64,000 nucleotides of DNA from JAGNDO01 sp963704975. Lineage in GTDB: Bacteria; Chloroflexota; Anaerolineae; Caldilineales; Caldilineaceae. Location: positions 62,001-126,000 of the forward strand of contig CAVPIK010000045.1 in the NCBI GenBank assembly GCA_963704975.1, written 5' to 3'. Position numbers and translations under genes: made by a program. Positions 29,147-40,821 of this stretch are shown piece after piece (position 1 is the stretch's first letter; each line of letters starts with the position of its first letter). The notes beneath the pieces are model-generated. The model was not told where the DNA came from and did not search any database. It saw only the letters and a program-made list of their open reading frames with translations.

Positions 29147-30605
29147 TTACAGCACGGTACGGATGTTGGGATGGGCGCCTTCCCAATAGCCGCGGGCACC
29201 CATTTCCGGGATATCCAACCCCACAATCTCGTCTCGGGGTTCGCTGCGCAACAGGTTGAATCGGTTCAATATCGCGAAGAAGACCCAGGAAAGCCCAGCC
29301 GCAAAGATAAAAATGGCCCCGGCTTCGATCAGTTGGGCACCCAATTGGCCAAAACCGCCGCCATAAAAGAGCCCGGTGACCGCCGTGTCGATGCCGTTCC
29401 AGGCCGCCGTGTCCGGGTTGCCGCTGGCAAACAGCCCCACGGAGATCACACCCCACAGACCGTTGACCATGTGAACCGGCACCGCGCCCACGGGATCATC
29501 GATCTGCGCCCGCTCCAGCAGGATGGTGGCCACGCAGACCAGCACGCCAGCGATCAGGCCGATGACCACGGCGGCCCACGGCTCGATGAAGGCGCAGGGG
29601 GCAGTCACCGCCACCAGCCCGGCCAAGACGCCGTTGACAGACATGCTGGGATCCGGCTTGTGGGCTGGGCCAAACCACCACATATAGAGCATGGCGGTCG
29701 TGCCACCCGCCGCCCCAGCCAAGAGGGTATTCAAGGCAGCCAGGGCCACCAGGTTGATCAGGCCGCCCTGGATGCCCAAGGCCGAGCCGGGGTTAAAGCC
29801 AAACCAGCCAAAGAAGAGGATGATGGTGCCCAAAATGCCCATGGGGATGTTGTGGCCGGGGATGGCGTTGGCCGTTCCATCCTGGTTGAAGCGACCCATA
29901 CGCGGCACCGAGGACGATGGCCAGAGCCAGCCCCATTGCGCCCCCCGTGGTGTGGACCACGCCGGACCCGGCAAAGTCCACGGCCCCGTTGCCCAGGCCC
30001 AGTGTGCGGCCCAGATTGGCCAGCCAGCCCCCACCCCACACCCAGTTGCCCAGCAGGGGATAGATAAACATGCTCACCCAGAGAGCCATCAGGATAAAGC
30101 CCGTGAACTTCATCCGCTCCGCGCCGGATCCCGTGGGGATGGTGGCCGCGGTGTCCATGAAGACCATCTGAAAAATGAAGAAGGCGAACAGGCCCGCCAT
30201 GCTTACTTGCACCCCCTGCAAGAAGAAGCCCGACAGTCCAATGATCCCCCACTGATCACCAAAACGCAACCCCGTGTTGAGGAGATCCCCCCACGCCCCC
30301 AGGGTGGTCGGAGCAAAGCCCCATTCCGGCGAAGACTGCGTCCCGCTGATGGCCGTGGCCGCATAGGTGTGGTTCACCGCCCCAAACTCGAAGGCAAAGC
30401 CACAGATCCAAAAGCCCAAGGCCCCAATACAGAAGACCATCATATTCATCATCATGGTATGGGCCACATTCTTGGCCCGGGTAAACCCGGTCTCCACCAG
30501 AGCAAAACCGGCTTGCATAAAAAAGACCAGAAACGCGGCCAGGAGTACCCACAGGATGTTCATGGTCGTTGCCAAGGCGTCGAGATTGGCAGATACTTGT
30601 TCCAT
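29147..30605 (-). CDS. amtB: Ammonium channel AmtB
   Basis: About 485 residues, 11 membrane helices. FFMQAGFALVETGFTRAKNV and GIIGLSGFFLQGVQ in the N-half; SGVVHTTGGAMGLALAIVLG, FFGWFGFNPGSALGIQ and VGAVPVHMVNGLWGVISVGL with the pore His in the C-half. One frame shift at about 29900 is restored by removing a base to give LGPRMGRFNQDG. It conducts NH3/NH4+ and is gated by the P-II protein encoded next. There is no obvious signal peptide. A terminator-like hairpin lies in the leader. Confidence 0.92.
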
Positions 30606-30653
30606 ACAGCTTCACACTTTCTATGCGGAATGTTGGGATGAAAAAAAAATATG

Positions 30654-30693
30654 CAAAAAAAGAACACCGGTCTCCACAGAGGGATCACCGGTG
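30654..30693 (-). promoter_or_regulatory. Terminator-like hairpin in the amtB leader
   Basis: On the minus strand CACCGGTG (30693-30686) pairs with ACCGGTG (30671-30665), followed by TTCTTTTTTT. It lies 50 bases before the amtB start. It could be an attenuator controlling amtB-glnK, or the end of an upstream small RNA. No anti-terminator is obvious. Confidence 0.5.
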
Positions 30694-31352
30694 CATAAAA
30701 TGATTGGCCTATCGGGTTATCCAGCTTGTCTACGTGTGCGGGTCTGCGCCGAAAATCACCGCAACCAGCAACATGCACAGGAATTCAGGAGGTCGGCCAA
30801 TGAGATCATGATAATCCTGGAACCGTTGCGCCGGAATAGCCAAGACACATAGAGTTTTGTGCACCGATCCTGTGCAACTTGCACAAGCAAACCCATTTCT
30901 CGCTCCCACGCTCCGCGTGGGAGCGGCGGACGGCGCTCTGCGCCGAGGGACGCAGACCGTCCGACGGCATTCCCACGCGGAGCGTGGGAATGCGGTCACC
31001 GGTCCTGCAGGCTTTCAAAAGTCGCCAGGGATCGATAGGGGCATGGGTGCGGACGGCGCACGGATCGTGCCCGCACGCAAGCTATTTACATCGCCGTCCG
31101 TTCCCATGCCCGGTAGGACGAATATTCCCGTCGTCGGGCACGGGAGGCGGCGGATGGCAGATTCGTCGTCCCAAGTTCGTCCTTTCCGCCGCCACCCGTG
31201 CCCCTACGAGGGGACCCGTGGCTTTTGAAAACCCCTGCCGATCCTGGCTCGCCAACTTGCGCAAAGCCGCCGGACGGACTATAGTTCACCATGCCCGTCA
31301 CCCTCACGGGTCCCCATACCACCCAAAACCCAAAACCCGGATTTCTTGACCC
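30694..31352. other. Gene-poor stretch with palindromic repeats
   Basis: About 660 bases without a convincing gene. The open frames here are formed by repeats and lack family features. It contains the 30901-30993 palindrome and a second G/C-rich inverted region at about 31137-31205 (GGCACGGGAGGCGGCGGA versus TCCGCCGCCACCCGTGCC). A promoter for amtB on the minus strand is expected here but not identified. Confidence 0.6.
30901..30993. repeat. Nested palindromes (CCCACGCTCCGCGTGGG type)
   Basis: Two hairpins, CGCTCCCACGCTCCGCGTGG (continuing GAGCG) and GCATTCCCACGCGGAGCGTG (continuing GGAATGC), are themselves in opposite orientation around a GC-rich centre. This CCCACGC(T)CCGCGTGGG word is widespread in bacterial intergenic DNA. 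Confidence 0.8.
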
Positions 31353-34300
31353 ATGCGTAGACTTTCGATCTCCACCCTCATCCTGCTTCTGGCCTATTGG
31401 GGCCAAAATCTGATCCGCAGCGGCCCCACCCAAGGCTTCATTCCCGTCCGCGACGGGCTGATCATCCTGGCGGTGGCTGGGCTGCTCTTTGCCCTCAACG
31501 CCCGGCCTCGGTCAAAGAGTGGGTTCGTCTCCAACCCAACCACGCCCCCAAGCCCCCCCTGGCCCCTCCCCGGATGGATCTTGGCGGGGACCGGCGTGGG
31601 GGTGGCGGCACTTTCTGCGTTTTTCTTCGCCCAACAACTGCGCCAAGGCCCCGGCCCGCTCACCCTGCCCTCGACTTTTGTGGATTCTGGGCGTGCTGCT
31701 TTTCGCCATCGGCGCCCTGTGGACCGGGCGACCCGTGCGCTATGCCCTGCCCGCTTTCCGCTGGACGCGGGATGCAGCCGGGCGGCCCGTGCGCATGGTT
31801 TTTGGGGGAAAAAGCGAAAGTGAGTCGTCGGCGGAGGCGCTTGGGGGCCTCAGCACCTGGTTGATCTTCGGGCTGATCCTGGTGGGGGGGACCCTCCTGC
31901 GCCTGTGGCAGTTGGGCAGCGCGCCGGCCGGCTGCACCTCGGTGGAATGCGCCGTGGGCCTGCGCATTTTGGATTGGAGCCAGGGCCAGGCCGACCTCAG
32001 CGCCGGGGTCAACAGCGTGGGCATGGGGTTGACCGTGCTGGGATCTCTGCTCTTTGGCCTCTTCGAGCCGGGGACGGCCACCCTGCGCTGGCTGATTGCG
32101 GCTCTGGGCATCGTCACGTTGCCCCTGATTTTTGGCCTTGGGCGACGACTGATCCCCGGCCCCGGCGGACGGGCGGGTGGGGCGCTGGCCATGCTGCTTT
32201 TGGCGGTCAACCCTCTGCACATTTGGTTCAGCCGCAGCACCACGCCCCTGGCTTTGGCCGGGCCGTTGGTTGCCCTGCATTTGTGGGCATCCGTGCGGGC
32301 GCTCCAAGAGCGAGACCGGCGCTGGTTTGCCCTGAGCGGTCTAAGCTTGGGATTGCTCTTTATCGAGGCTGCCCCTTTCCGCCTATTCATCCTGATTTGG
32401 GCGTTGCTTTGGCTGCTACTGGTGATGGATCCGGTAAAATTCCTTAAACGCCAGCGTGACTTGTCGCCCCTTCTGGCCTATGCTGGGGCCATTGTCGCCA
32501 TCCTGCCCGGCGTGGTGATCGGTGAGCTGACGGCGACTACTTCTCCTGCCCTGCCGCCCCTGCAAGAGTTCAGCCGTCAACTGGCCAACCTGATCAGCGC
32601 CCTGCTTCAACCCGGCGGATTGCTGGACACCACGGGCATTCCGGATCGAGCGCTGCTCGACCCCTTCACCGCCATCTTCGCCGCGGTGGGGTTGGGGCTG
32701 TTGGCGGGCGGGTTGGTGCGCCGTCGGGCTGGATCCACCGTGGCAGTGGGTTTTGTGCTGCTCAGCACGGCCATTTTGCGCCTCTCGCCCATTGCCCCGC
32801 CCCCGGCGGCGTTTTTGCTGGTCCTCATGCCCCTGGCCTTTGGCGCCGCCGCGGCGGGCATTGGCGAGGTGTGGGGCCAATTTGCCGATGCTTGGGCCAA
32901 GGTTGTGCAGCCCGGCAAAGTCCTGGCGGCCCTGGCTGGCCTGGGGCTGATCTGGGGCATGGTGGGCGGCGTGGGCTTTGTCAACTGGCTGGGCAACACC
33001 CCCATGCCCTTCGCCGAGCAGAATGTGATCGAAGCCGCCCTGGGCCGCTATCTGGCCCAAACCCTGGCCGCGGACCCCACCGTGCGCATCCTGGTCCCCG
33101 GCGATCAACTGGACCAACCCGCCACCCGCCTGGGCCTAGCCGGGGCCAACGCCGACCCGGCCCGGCTGATCCCCCTGGACCCTGGCCGTCATCTGCCCTT
33201 CGCCGGCAGCGTCACCGGGGATCTGGTCTATATCATCTCCAACCGCAACCCGGCTCTGCTCGACCTGCTGCAACAGGTCTACCCCGCCGGGCAGGTGGAC
33301 GCCCAAGCCGATTCCGGGCTAGGCGAAGAGCAAGCCCCGTCCGGCGGCGCGGCCCTCTTCCTCACCTATCGGGTCCCGGTCAGCGCGCTGGAGGCCGCCC
33401 AGGGCATCCGGGGCGAATACTTCGCCGGGCGGGACTTTGGCGTCAAGGCCCAGGTCCAGGCCATCCACGCCGACGGTCCCCTGCGCTTCGATTGGGCGCA
33501 ACAGCCTCCCCTGCCCCGGCCCTTCAGCGTGGTTTGGCAAGGCTCCCTGCTCGTGCGAGACTTTGGCCTTCACACCTTCCGGGTGGATGCGGAAAGCATT
33601 GCGCCGGGCATGACGGACGGGCCGGTTTTCAGTTTGGAAATTGATGGGGTCTTGTTGATCGACACCTCCATGGGGGTGCTGGAAAAAGAGGTGGATCTGG
33701 CCGGGGGGCTTTACAGATTGGTTCTGGCCTATCGCAGCGGCACGGCAGATCAACCGCCCACAGACCTAGTGGTGACGTGGACACAGCCCAACGGCGAGAC
33801 GGCCACCGTCCCCCGTGACGTGCTCTACAGCGTCACCCTGCCGGACCGGGGCTTGCTGGGCAACTACTACGCCTCGTCGGATTGGAGCGGCCTGGCGACC
33901 GACCGCCGCAAGGATCAGGTCATCGGCCCAGACCGGGAGAACCCGGCGAACTACAGCGTGATCTGGCAGGGCAAGCTGGCCGCGCCGATCCCTGGCAGCT
34001 ATTTGCTGGCCACGGTGGCGGATGGGGTCAGCCGCATCATCGTGGACGGTCAACCTGTGGTGGACAATCAGGCCGGGGCCGACACCCAGTTTGGCCGGGG
34101 CAGCGTCTCCTTGGCCGCGGGCTGGCACGATCTGGAGATCCGCTATGCGCCAGGGGCAACCCAGCCATCCAATCGCCAATTTGAATTCTCATGGCAGCCG
34201 CCGGATGGCACCTTTGACCGGGTGGACAGCCTCTATCTTGCCCCCCTCACCGCCCAGGCACCCACGGACGGGTTGGCTTTGCCCCCGGCCCCGGTCCCCC

Positions 34301-35232
34301 TTGCCGCGCCAGAGCCTGACTCATTCCAAAATGCGGCTCAACTTCAACCCGGCCCCGCATCTCAGAATGGCAGCCAAGAGAGCACCCTGGCCGAGGATCT
34401 GCCCCTTTTGGAGCTGACCCAACGCTGGGCCGTCGGCGGCCAATGCGCGGCGGGAGACAACCCGGTCAACCTGCCCAGGGGCATGGTGGTGGACGTGCTG
34501 GGTCAGCGGCTCTTCGTGGCCGATGCGGGCGGCAACCGCATCATCATCCTGGACCTGGCCGACGGCGCGCAGATCGGGGAAATCACCTCGCCCCAGTTCC
34601 AGGAACCCTATGATCTGGCCCTGTCCGCCGCTGGAGAGGTGTGGGTGTTGGATGCCACAACCCAGGCCACCTTCCGCATCCCCCCGGCGTCGGGCCAGCC
34701 GGAGATTCAACTCGTCCCCGACACCAGCTTCTATCGGCCCAGGGGCATGGACCTGAACCGGGCCGGGCTGCGCTACATTGCAGACACGGGCGGCTCTCGC
34801 GTCGTGGTGATTGACCCCACCGGCGGCGTGCTGGGCCAACTGGGCGGGCCAGATTCCGCCTTGGGCGCGGGTCAGCCCGTGGATGTCCTCTTCACCGAAG
34901 AAGGCACGCTGTGGGTGGTCACCGCGGAGGATGGCGGGCTGTGGCGGGCGGACTTGGACAAGCGGGTGGCGACCCTAAGCCGGTCCAGTTCCCTCGACGG
35001 TCCCCATTTGGCCGGATTGCCCGACAGTACATTCTTTCTTACTGAGCCGGAAAAGGGGCGTGTGGTATACTTCTCGGCGCAAGGTCAGCCCCTGGGCCAA
35101 GTGCGCCTGCCCGACCAGCCCAGCAAGCCCGTGGGCGTTGACGCCCGGCTCTACGACGGGCAGATCTACCTGGCCGTCAGCGATGTGGCCGGGTGTCGGG
35201 TCAGTTTGTATGTGGGGACGCAGTTGCCGTAG
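31353..35232 (+). CDS. Giant membrane protein: GT-C-like domain, PA14-like domains, NHL propeller
   Basis: About 1290 residues, one shift near 31670. Residues 1 to about 550 hold 12 or so hydrophobic helices resembling ArnT/PMT-type glycosyltransferases (LLRLWQLGSAPAGCTSVECA, LLAVNPLHIWFSRSTTPLAL). Then come two PA14-like modules (IRGEYFAGRDFGVKAQVQAI; LLGNYYASSDWSGLATDRRK; each with a VIWQGKL-type strand). Last is an NHL-type beta-propeller (PRGMVVDVLGQRLFVADAGG; PRGMDLNRAGLRYIADTGGS). The likely topology is membrane glycosyltransferase with a sugar-binding outside part. The family is not recognised as a whole. The start ATG 31353 is reasonable. Confidence 0.7.
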
Positions 35233-35272
35233 TCGACACTCTAAATCCCAAATATTTTTGCGGAGATCAATC

Positions 35273-37381
35273 TTGGAACCAAAAACTCGAAACCTACTTT
35301 TGATCGGCTGTGGCGTCATGCTTTTCATGGCCCTCTGTACAACGACAGCCGCTGGCGGTGCCTTCGCCCTGTGGATGTTACGTAGCTCCGTGAGCGGCGT
35401 CTCCATGCCCGTGGATCCCCCCGCCCAACGCACGCCGCCCAGGGTGGATCGGGCCACGGCCACACCCCGGCCCACCCGCTCTGCGGACTCGGCCCATGCC
35501 ACGGCCACGGCCCAGTCGGAAGTGCCAGCCTCTACCCCGATCCCCGGCGGCGTGGGCAACACGGCGGCAGCCTTGGCCCAGGCCGTGGTCCCCACCCGGG
35601 ACATGCGGGATCTGGCCTTGCGTCTGCGGCCAGGGGTGGGCGAGATCCCCGAAGTGGTCAACGAGCGCACGCCGGACTATAACGTGGGGGATCGGCTGGA
35701 GTTTTGGGTGGCCAACTCGGACGAGAACAGCCATTTCCAGATCACCGCTGAACTGGTCTATCGCACGGATGTGGTCTATGCCTGGGTGGAGGTGGGCAAG
35801 ACCCATGACCTGCCTGCCATGCGGGAGATCTTGGACCGCTTTAGCGAGGAATCCTACCCCTTGGAGCGGGAGTTCTTTGGCAGCGAGTGGAATCCTGGCG
35901 TGGATAACGATCCCCGGCTGCACATCCTCCACGCCACGGGCATGGGCGGCAGCATCGCCGGTTATTACAGCAGCGCGGACGAGTTCAGCAGGCTGGCCAA
36001 CCAATATTCCAATGAAAAAGAGATGTTCTACATCAGCCTGGATATTTTGGGCAGCCGGGCCGGTCTCCAGTTCTACGAGACGGTCCTGGCCCACGAATTC
36101 CAACACATGATCCACTGGGCCAACGACCGCAACGAAGAGACCTGGGTCAACGAGGGCATGAGCGAACTGGCCCAGGAGATCGCCGGTTTCCCCCCGGACA
36201 CCAGCTTCTCCGACGGCTTTGCCGATGTGCCGGACACCCAACTCAACACCTGGGGCGATGAGATGGGCAGCAACGGCGTCCACTATGGCAGCGCCTATCT
36301 CTTCATGGCCTACTTCTTGCAGCGCTTCGGGCCGGAGCTGACCCAGTCCGTGGTGGCCCAGGCGGCCAATGGCCCGGCGGGCTTCACCGCTGCCCTGGCC
36401 GAGGCCGGGCTGGACCTGACCTTTGATGATGTCTTTGCCGATTGGGCCGTGGCCAACTTTGTGGACCAACCCGATGCCTTGGGGCTGACCGGCACCTACG
36501 GTTATGTCGAATTGGATCATCCCCAACCCATCACGGACAAGAGTTACCGCCGCTATCCAGTGGCCCCCCGCACGTCCACGGTCTACAATTATGCGACGGA
36601 TTACCTCGAACTGAAGGGCAGCGGCGATGTCGCTTTCACCTTCAACGGCCAAACCGAGACCAAGCTGGCCAACGTGCAGCCCTACAGCGGCGACCTGATG
36701 TGGTGGGCCAACCGCTCCGACGACTCGGACGCCCGGCTGACCCGCCAGTTCGACCTCACCGGCGTGGATGGCCGCACGCCCGTGGAGATGGAAGCCCGCA
36801 TGTGGTGGGACATCGAGACCGACTACGATTATGGCTATGTCATGGTCAGTTTGGATGGCGAGACGTGGGAGATCCTGCCCGGTCAGCGCACCAGCACATC
36901 GAACCCCAGCGGCAACAGCTTTGGCCCCGGCTTCACCGCCCTCAGCGCGGAGACCGGCTTCAGTTCGCCGGATTGGGTGGCCGAGCGCTTCGATCTGAGC
37001 GACTTTGCCGGAGAAAAGGTGTGGGTGCGCTTTGAATATGTCACCGACGACGCGGTCAACCGGCCCGGCTGGTTTGTGGACGACATCAGCATCCCCGCCC
37101 TGGATTATGCCGCGGACTTTGAGAACGGCACGGACGGCTGGGAGAGCGAAGGCTGGCTGCTGACCGACAACCGACTGCCCCAAGGCTGGGCGGTGCAGGT
37201 TCTCTCCCTGCAAGGGGGGGAGTTGGTGGCCCTCAACCGCTACACCCCGGACGCAGATGGCAATCTTACCGTCAACATCGACGACCTGGGCGGCAGCAAC
37301 ACGGCCATCATCGCCATCAGCGGCCTGGCCCCGGTGACGACGGAAGCGGCGACGTATGAATATGAGATAACAGGGCGGTAA
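35273..37381 (+). CDS. M6-like (immune inhibitor A type) metalloprotease
   Basis: About 702 residues. An N-terminal membrane or signal segment (NLLLIGCGVMLFMALCTTTA) is followed by a Pro/Thr-rich linker. The zinc site is VLAHEFQHMIHWAND with the third ligand region EETWVNEGMSELAQEIAG. The C-terminal half has beta-sandwich domains (EMEARMWWDIETDYDYGYVM, WFVDDISIP). Start TTG 35273, seven bases after GGAG at 35262-35265; no better start exists. Intact. A secreted or membrane-anchored endopeptidase, substrate unknown. A hairpin terminator follows. Confidence 0.85.
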   Translation: MEPKTRNLLLIGCGVMLFMALCTTTAAGGAFALWMLRSSVSGVSMPVDPPAQRTPPRVDRATATPRPTRSADSAHATATAQSEVPASTPIPGGVGNTAAALAQAVVPTRDMRDLALRLRPGVGEIPEVVNERTPDYNVGDRLEFWVANSDENSHFQITAELVYRTDVVYAWVEVGKTHDLPAMREILDRFSEESYPLEREFFGSEWNPGVDNDPRLHILHATGMGGSIAGYYSSADEFSRLANQYSNEKEMFYISLDILGSRAGLQFYETVLAHEFQHMIHWANDRNEETWVNEGMSELAQEIAGFPPDTSFSDGFADVPDTQLNTWGDEMGSNGVHYGSAYLFMAYFLQRFGPELTQSVVAQAANGPAGFTAALAEAGLDLTFDDVFADWAVANFVDQPDALGLTGTYGYVELDHPQPITDKSYRRYPVAPRTSTVYNYATDYLELKGSGDVAFTFNGQTETKLANVQPYSGDLMWWANRSDDSDARLTRQFDLTGVDGRTPVEMEARMWWDIETDYDYGYVMVSLDGETWEILPGQRTSTSNPSGNSFGPGFTALSAETGFSSPDWVAERFDLSDFAGEKVWVRFEYVTDDAVNRPGWFVDDISIPALDYAADFENGTDGWESEGWLLTDNRLPQGWAVQVLSLQGGELVALNRYTPDADGNLTVNIDDLGGSNTAIIAISGLAPVTTEAATYEYEITGR

Positions 37382-37412
37382 AGTGCCGTCGCATCTCCTC
37401 CATAGAGGAAGT

Positions 37413-37449
37413 AAAAACCGGGAAACCTGAAAATGGTTTCCCGGTTTTT
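37413..37449 (+). terminator. Rho-independent terminator after the metalloprotease
   Basis: Perfect stem AAAAACCGGGAAACC/GGTTTCCCGGTTTTT with a 7-base loop and T-run, 32 bases after the stop. Confidence 0.9.
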
Positions 37450-37652
37450 ATTTCCAACTGCGTTCGCATGGAATCCGCATGGCGGAAGGCCGTATCTTGG
37501 AGAGGGTGAGTATCGTCCTCATAAAAAGCACCCCAAAGATCCACCCCGTGATCGGGAAGCATCATCGACCCCACTCGTTACCTCCATCCGGCACGGCCAC
37601 ACCCTCAATGCGGGGGAAGACTGGAACCCGCTCTTTTTGCCAAGGAGGTACT

Positions 37653-38958
37653 ATGTTCAATCGATGTTTTCAGGACAAATTGAATCAAATCAAACTGGCG
37701 ATTCAAACGATGCTGGCCCCGCCGTCCCGCCACTCGCAGATCCCCTCGCGGATCCCCATACCAGTGGATCCCGCACCTAAGCCGCCCTCATCGCCCTTGC
37801 CAGCCCCATCCCCCTTGCCGATCCCATCGCCCAGCCTGCCCATCGCCCCAGCCGGTCCCATTGCAAGGCTCGCTCAACCGCTTCGCCTTTGATCTATTCG
37901 CCCAACGCCTGAAACAACCCGAAGTCGGCAATGCCCTGATCTCCCCGGCCAGCATTGCCCTGGCCCTGGGCATGGTCCTGACCGGCACGGTGGACCAGGT
38001 GGAACAGGACATACGGGCGACGCTCCACCTGAGCGGACAGACCCGAACCGGGATCAACGCCGGGTTTGCCGCCCTGCAAACACATTTGGTCGAGACAGGC
38101 GAGGGGGTGAAGTTGGCCCTCGCCAACTCCCTGTGGTCGGACCGAAACCGGGCCATCCCCTTGGCGGACTTTGTGGCCCGCTGCCAGGAAAGCTTTGGCG
38201 CTGAAGCCGTCACCCTGGATTTTGACGCGCCGGAGAGCCTGGACGTCATCAACGGCTGGGTCAACGAGAAGACCTTGGGCAAGATCCCCAGCATCGTCAC
38301 CCAGGATGACATGGCCATGGCCATCCTGATTCTGATCAATGCCATCTATTTCAAGGGCAGTTGGCGCATCCCTTTTGATCCGACGTTGACTGAAGACGGC
38401 GCATTCCACCTGACGGACGATGCCACGGTCCAGGTGCCCATGATGACCCGCCTGGGGGACTATGCCACCTTTGCGGACGCCGACGTACAGGCCATCCGTC
38501 TGCCCTATGGCGAGGACGAGCGCTTCAGCATGGTCATTCTCATGCCCGCTCGCTGGACCACCCTGGCGGATCTGGCGGCCAAGTTGGACAGCGCGCTCTG
38601 GCACGATTGGCTGACCAAGCTGTATCCCCGAAGGATGAACCTCGTCCTGCCCCGCTTCCGTGTCGAGGACGAGTGGGACCTAAAGAACCCCTTGAGCGCC
38701 CTGGGCATGGCATCGGCCTTTGCGGATGCGGAGGGCTTCAAACGCATGTTGGACGGCCCCGCCATGATCGGCAAAGCCCTCCACAAGACGTTTATGGAGG
38801 TCAACGAAGAGGGGACCGAAGCCGCCGGGGCCACGGTCGTTGTGATGACCAGGAGCCTTCCCCCCACGTTCACCGTGGACCGCCCCTTCCTCCTCGCCAT
38901 CCACGACGCCGAGAGCGACAGCATTCTCTTCCTGGGCCAGGTGGTGGACCCACGTTGA
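37653..38958 (+). CDS. Serpin with Pro-rich N-terminal extension
   Basis: About 434 residues; AAGGAGGT lies seven bases before ATG 37653. After about 65 residues of Pro/Ser-rich linker (SPLPAPSPLPIPSPSLPIAP) there is one shift near 37858. A complete serpin domain follows: SLNRFAFDLFAQRL, ISPASIALALGMVLTGT, ILINAIYFKGSWRIPFD and KTFMEVNEEGTEAAGATVVV (the hinge of the reactive loop), then TRSLPPTFTVDRPFLLAIHD. The hinge (GTEAAGAT) is that of inhibitory serpins. P1 is probably Arg or Ser of TRS, suggesting a trypsin-like target. No classical signal peptide is seen; the linker may be extracellular after unusual export. It follows the metalloprotease. Confidence 0.9.
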
Positions 38959-38981
38959 ACGCCAGAAATTTGCCCCGATTT

Positions 38982-39010
38982 TTGACTTTACCACCGGGGT
39001 AGATTATAAT
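38982..39010 (+). promoter_or_regulatory. Sigma70-type promoter of tRNA-Leu
   Basis: -35 TTGACT at 38982-38987, exact 17-base spacer, perfect -10 TATAAT at 39005-39010; the tRNA begins 40 bases on. Confidence 0.8.
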
Positions 39011-39049
39011 CATCCAGCGTTGCACAGTGAGTAAAATTGTTGTGCATCC

Positions 39050-39135
39050 GCCCCCGTGGTGGAATTGGCATACACGGCAGGTTGAGGGCCTGTGCCCAAT
39101 AGGGCGTGTCCGTTCGAGTCGGACCGGGGGCACCA
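39050..39135 (+). tRNA. tRNA-Leu (anticodon GAG)
   Basis: Class II cloverleaf: acceptor GCCCCCG/CGGGGGC, D-arm with GG in AATTGGCATA, anticodon stem GCAGG/CCTGT around TTGAGGG (anticodon GAG, reads CTC/CTT), long variable arm (GCCCAATAGGGCGT) and T-arm GTCCG-TTCGAGT-CGGAC. Discriminator A and encoded CCA. It has its own promoter and terminator. Confidence 0.96.
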
Positions 39136-39140
39136 CGAAC

Positions 39141-39180
39141 AAAAAAGAGCGGTCGGCGTTGATGCCGACCGCTCTTTTTT
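39141..39180 (+). terminator. Terminator after tRNA-Leu
   Basis: Perfect stem AAAAAAGAGCGGTCGGC/GCCGACCGCTCTTTTTT with a 6-base loop, five bases past the CCA end. Confidence 0.92.
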
Positions 39181-39184
39181 ATTC

Positions 39185-39268
39185 GGCTAAGATTCGACGA
39201 ATCTACACGAATCTGCACGAATCTTTTCTTTGATTGATTCGTGAAGATTCGTGAAGATTCGTGGATCA
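39185..39268. repeat. Palindromic intergenic repeat (ACGAATCT type)
   Basis: Direct words GACGAATCTACACGAATCTG on the left are mirrored by GATTCGTGAAGATTCGTG on the right. A second, one-armed copy is at 55020-55050. It ends beside the enolase stop. Confidence 0.75.
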
Positions 39269-39276
39269 TCTTTTTG

Positions 39277-40571
<1,295 letters not shown>

Positions 40572-40711
40572 TTGTTTGCCTCCTAGGGCGAACTATTGAT
40601 TCGTTGATTGGTTGATTTTTCGCGCTGTGGTTCGGCGTCAATGTCGAACGCACACTATCCCCAAGTTTAGCGCACAACCGTAAAAATGACAATTGGCCGG
40701 GCTTGCTTGCC

Positions 40712-40740
40712 TTGACCGGGGACCGGGGCGGTGTTAGAAT
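40712..40740 (+). promoter_or_regulatory. Sigma70-type promoter for cysteine desulfurase
   Basis: -35 TTGACC at 40712-40717, exact 17-base spacer, -10 TAGAAT at 40735-40740. A partial GCAAAGGCGCAGAGG repeat lies between it and the start codon. Confidence 0.7.
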
Positions 40741-40821
40741 TTTCGTCTAGGGTGGGAGGGGATTTTCACCGCAAAGGCGCAGAGGGCGCAAAGAAGAGCA
40801 CGCAAGAAAAGAGATTCTGTT

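Noticed and set aside
35378..37213. 611-residue minus-strand frame opposite the metalloprotease
   Set aside because: Shadow frame; the plus strand has the HEFQH site and a good start.
40765..40815. Regulatory site within the cysteine desulfurase leader
   Set aside because: It is a partial copy of the GCAAAGG/CGCAGAG repeat family, not a recognisable IscR-type site.
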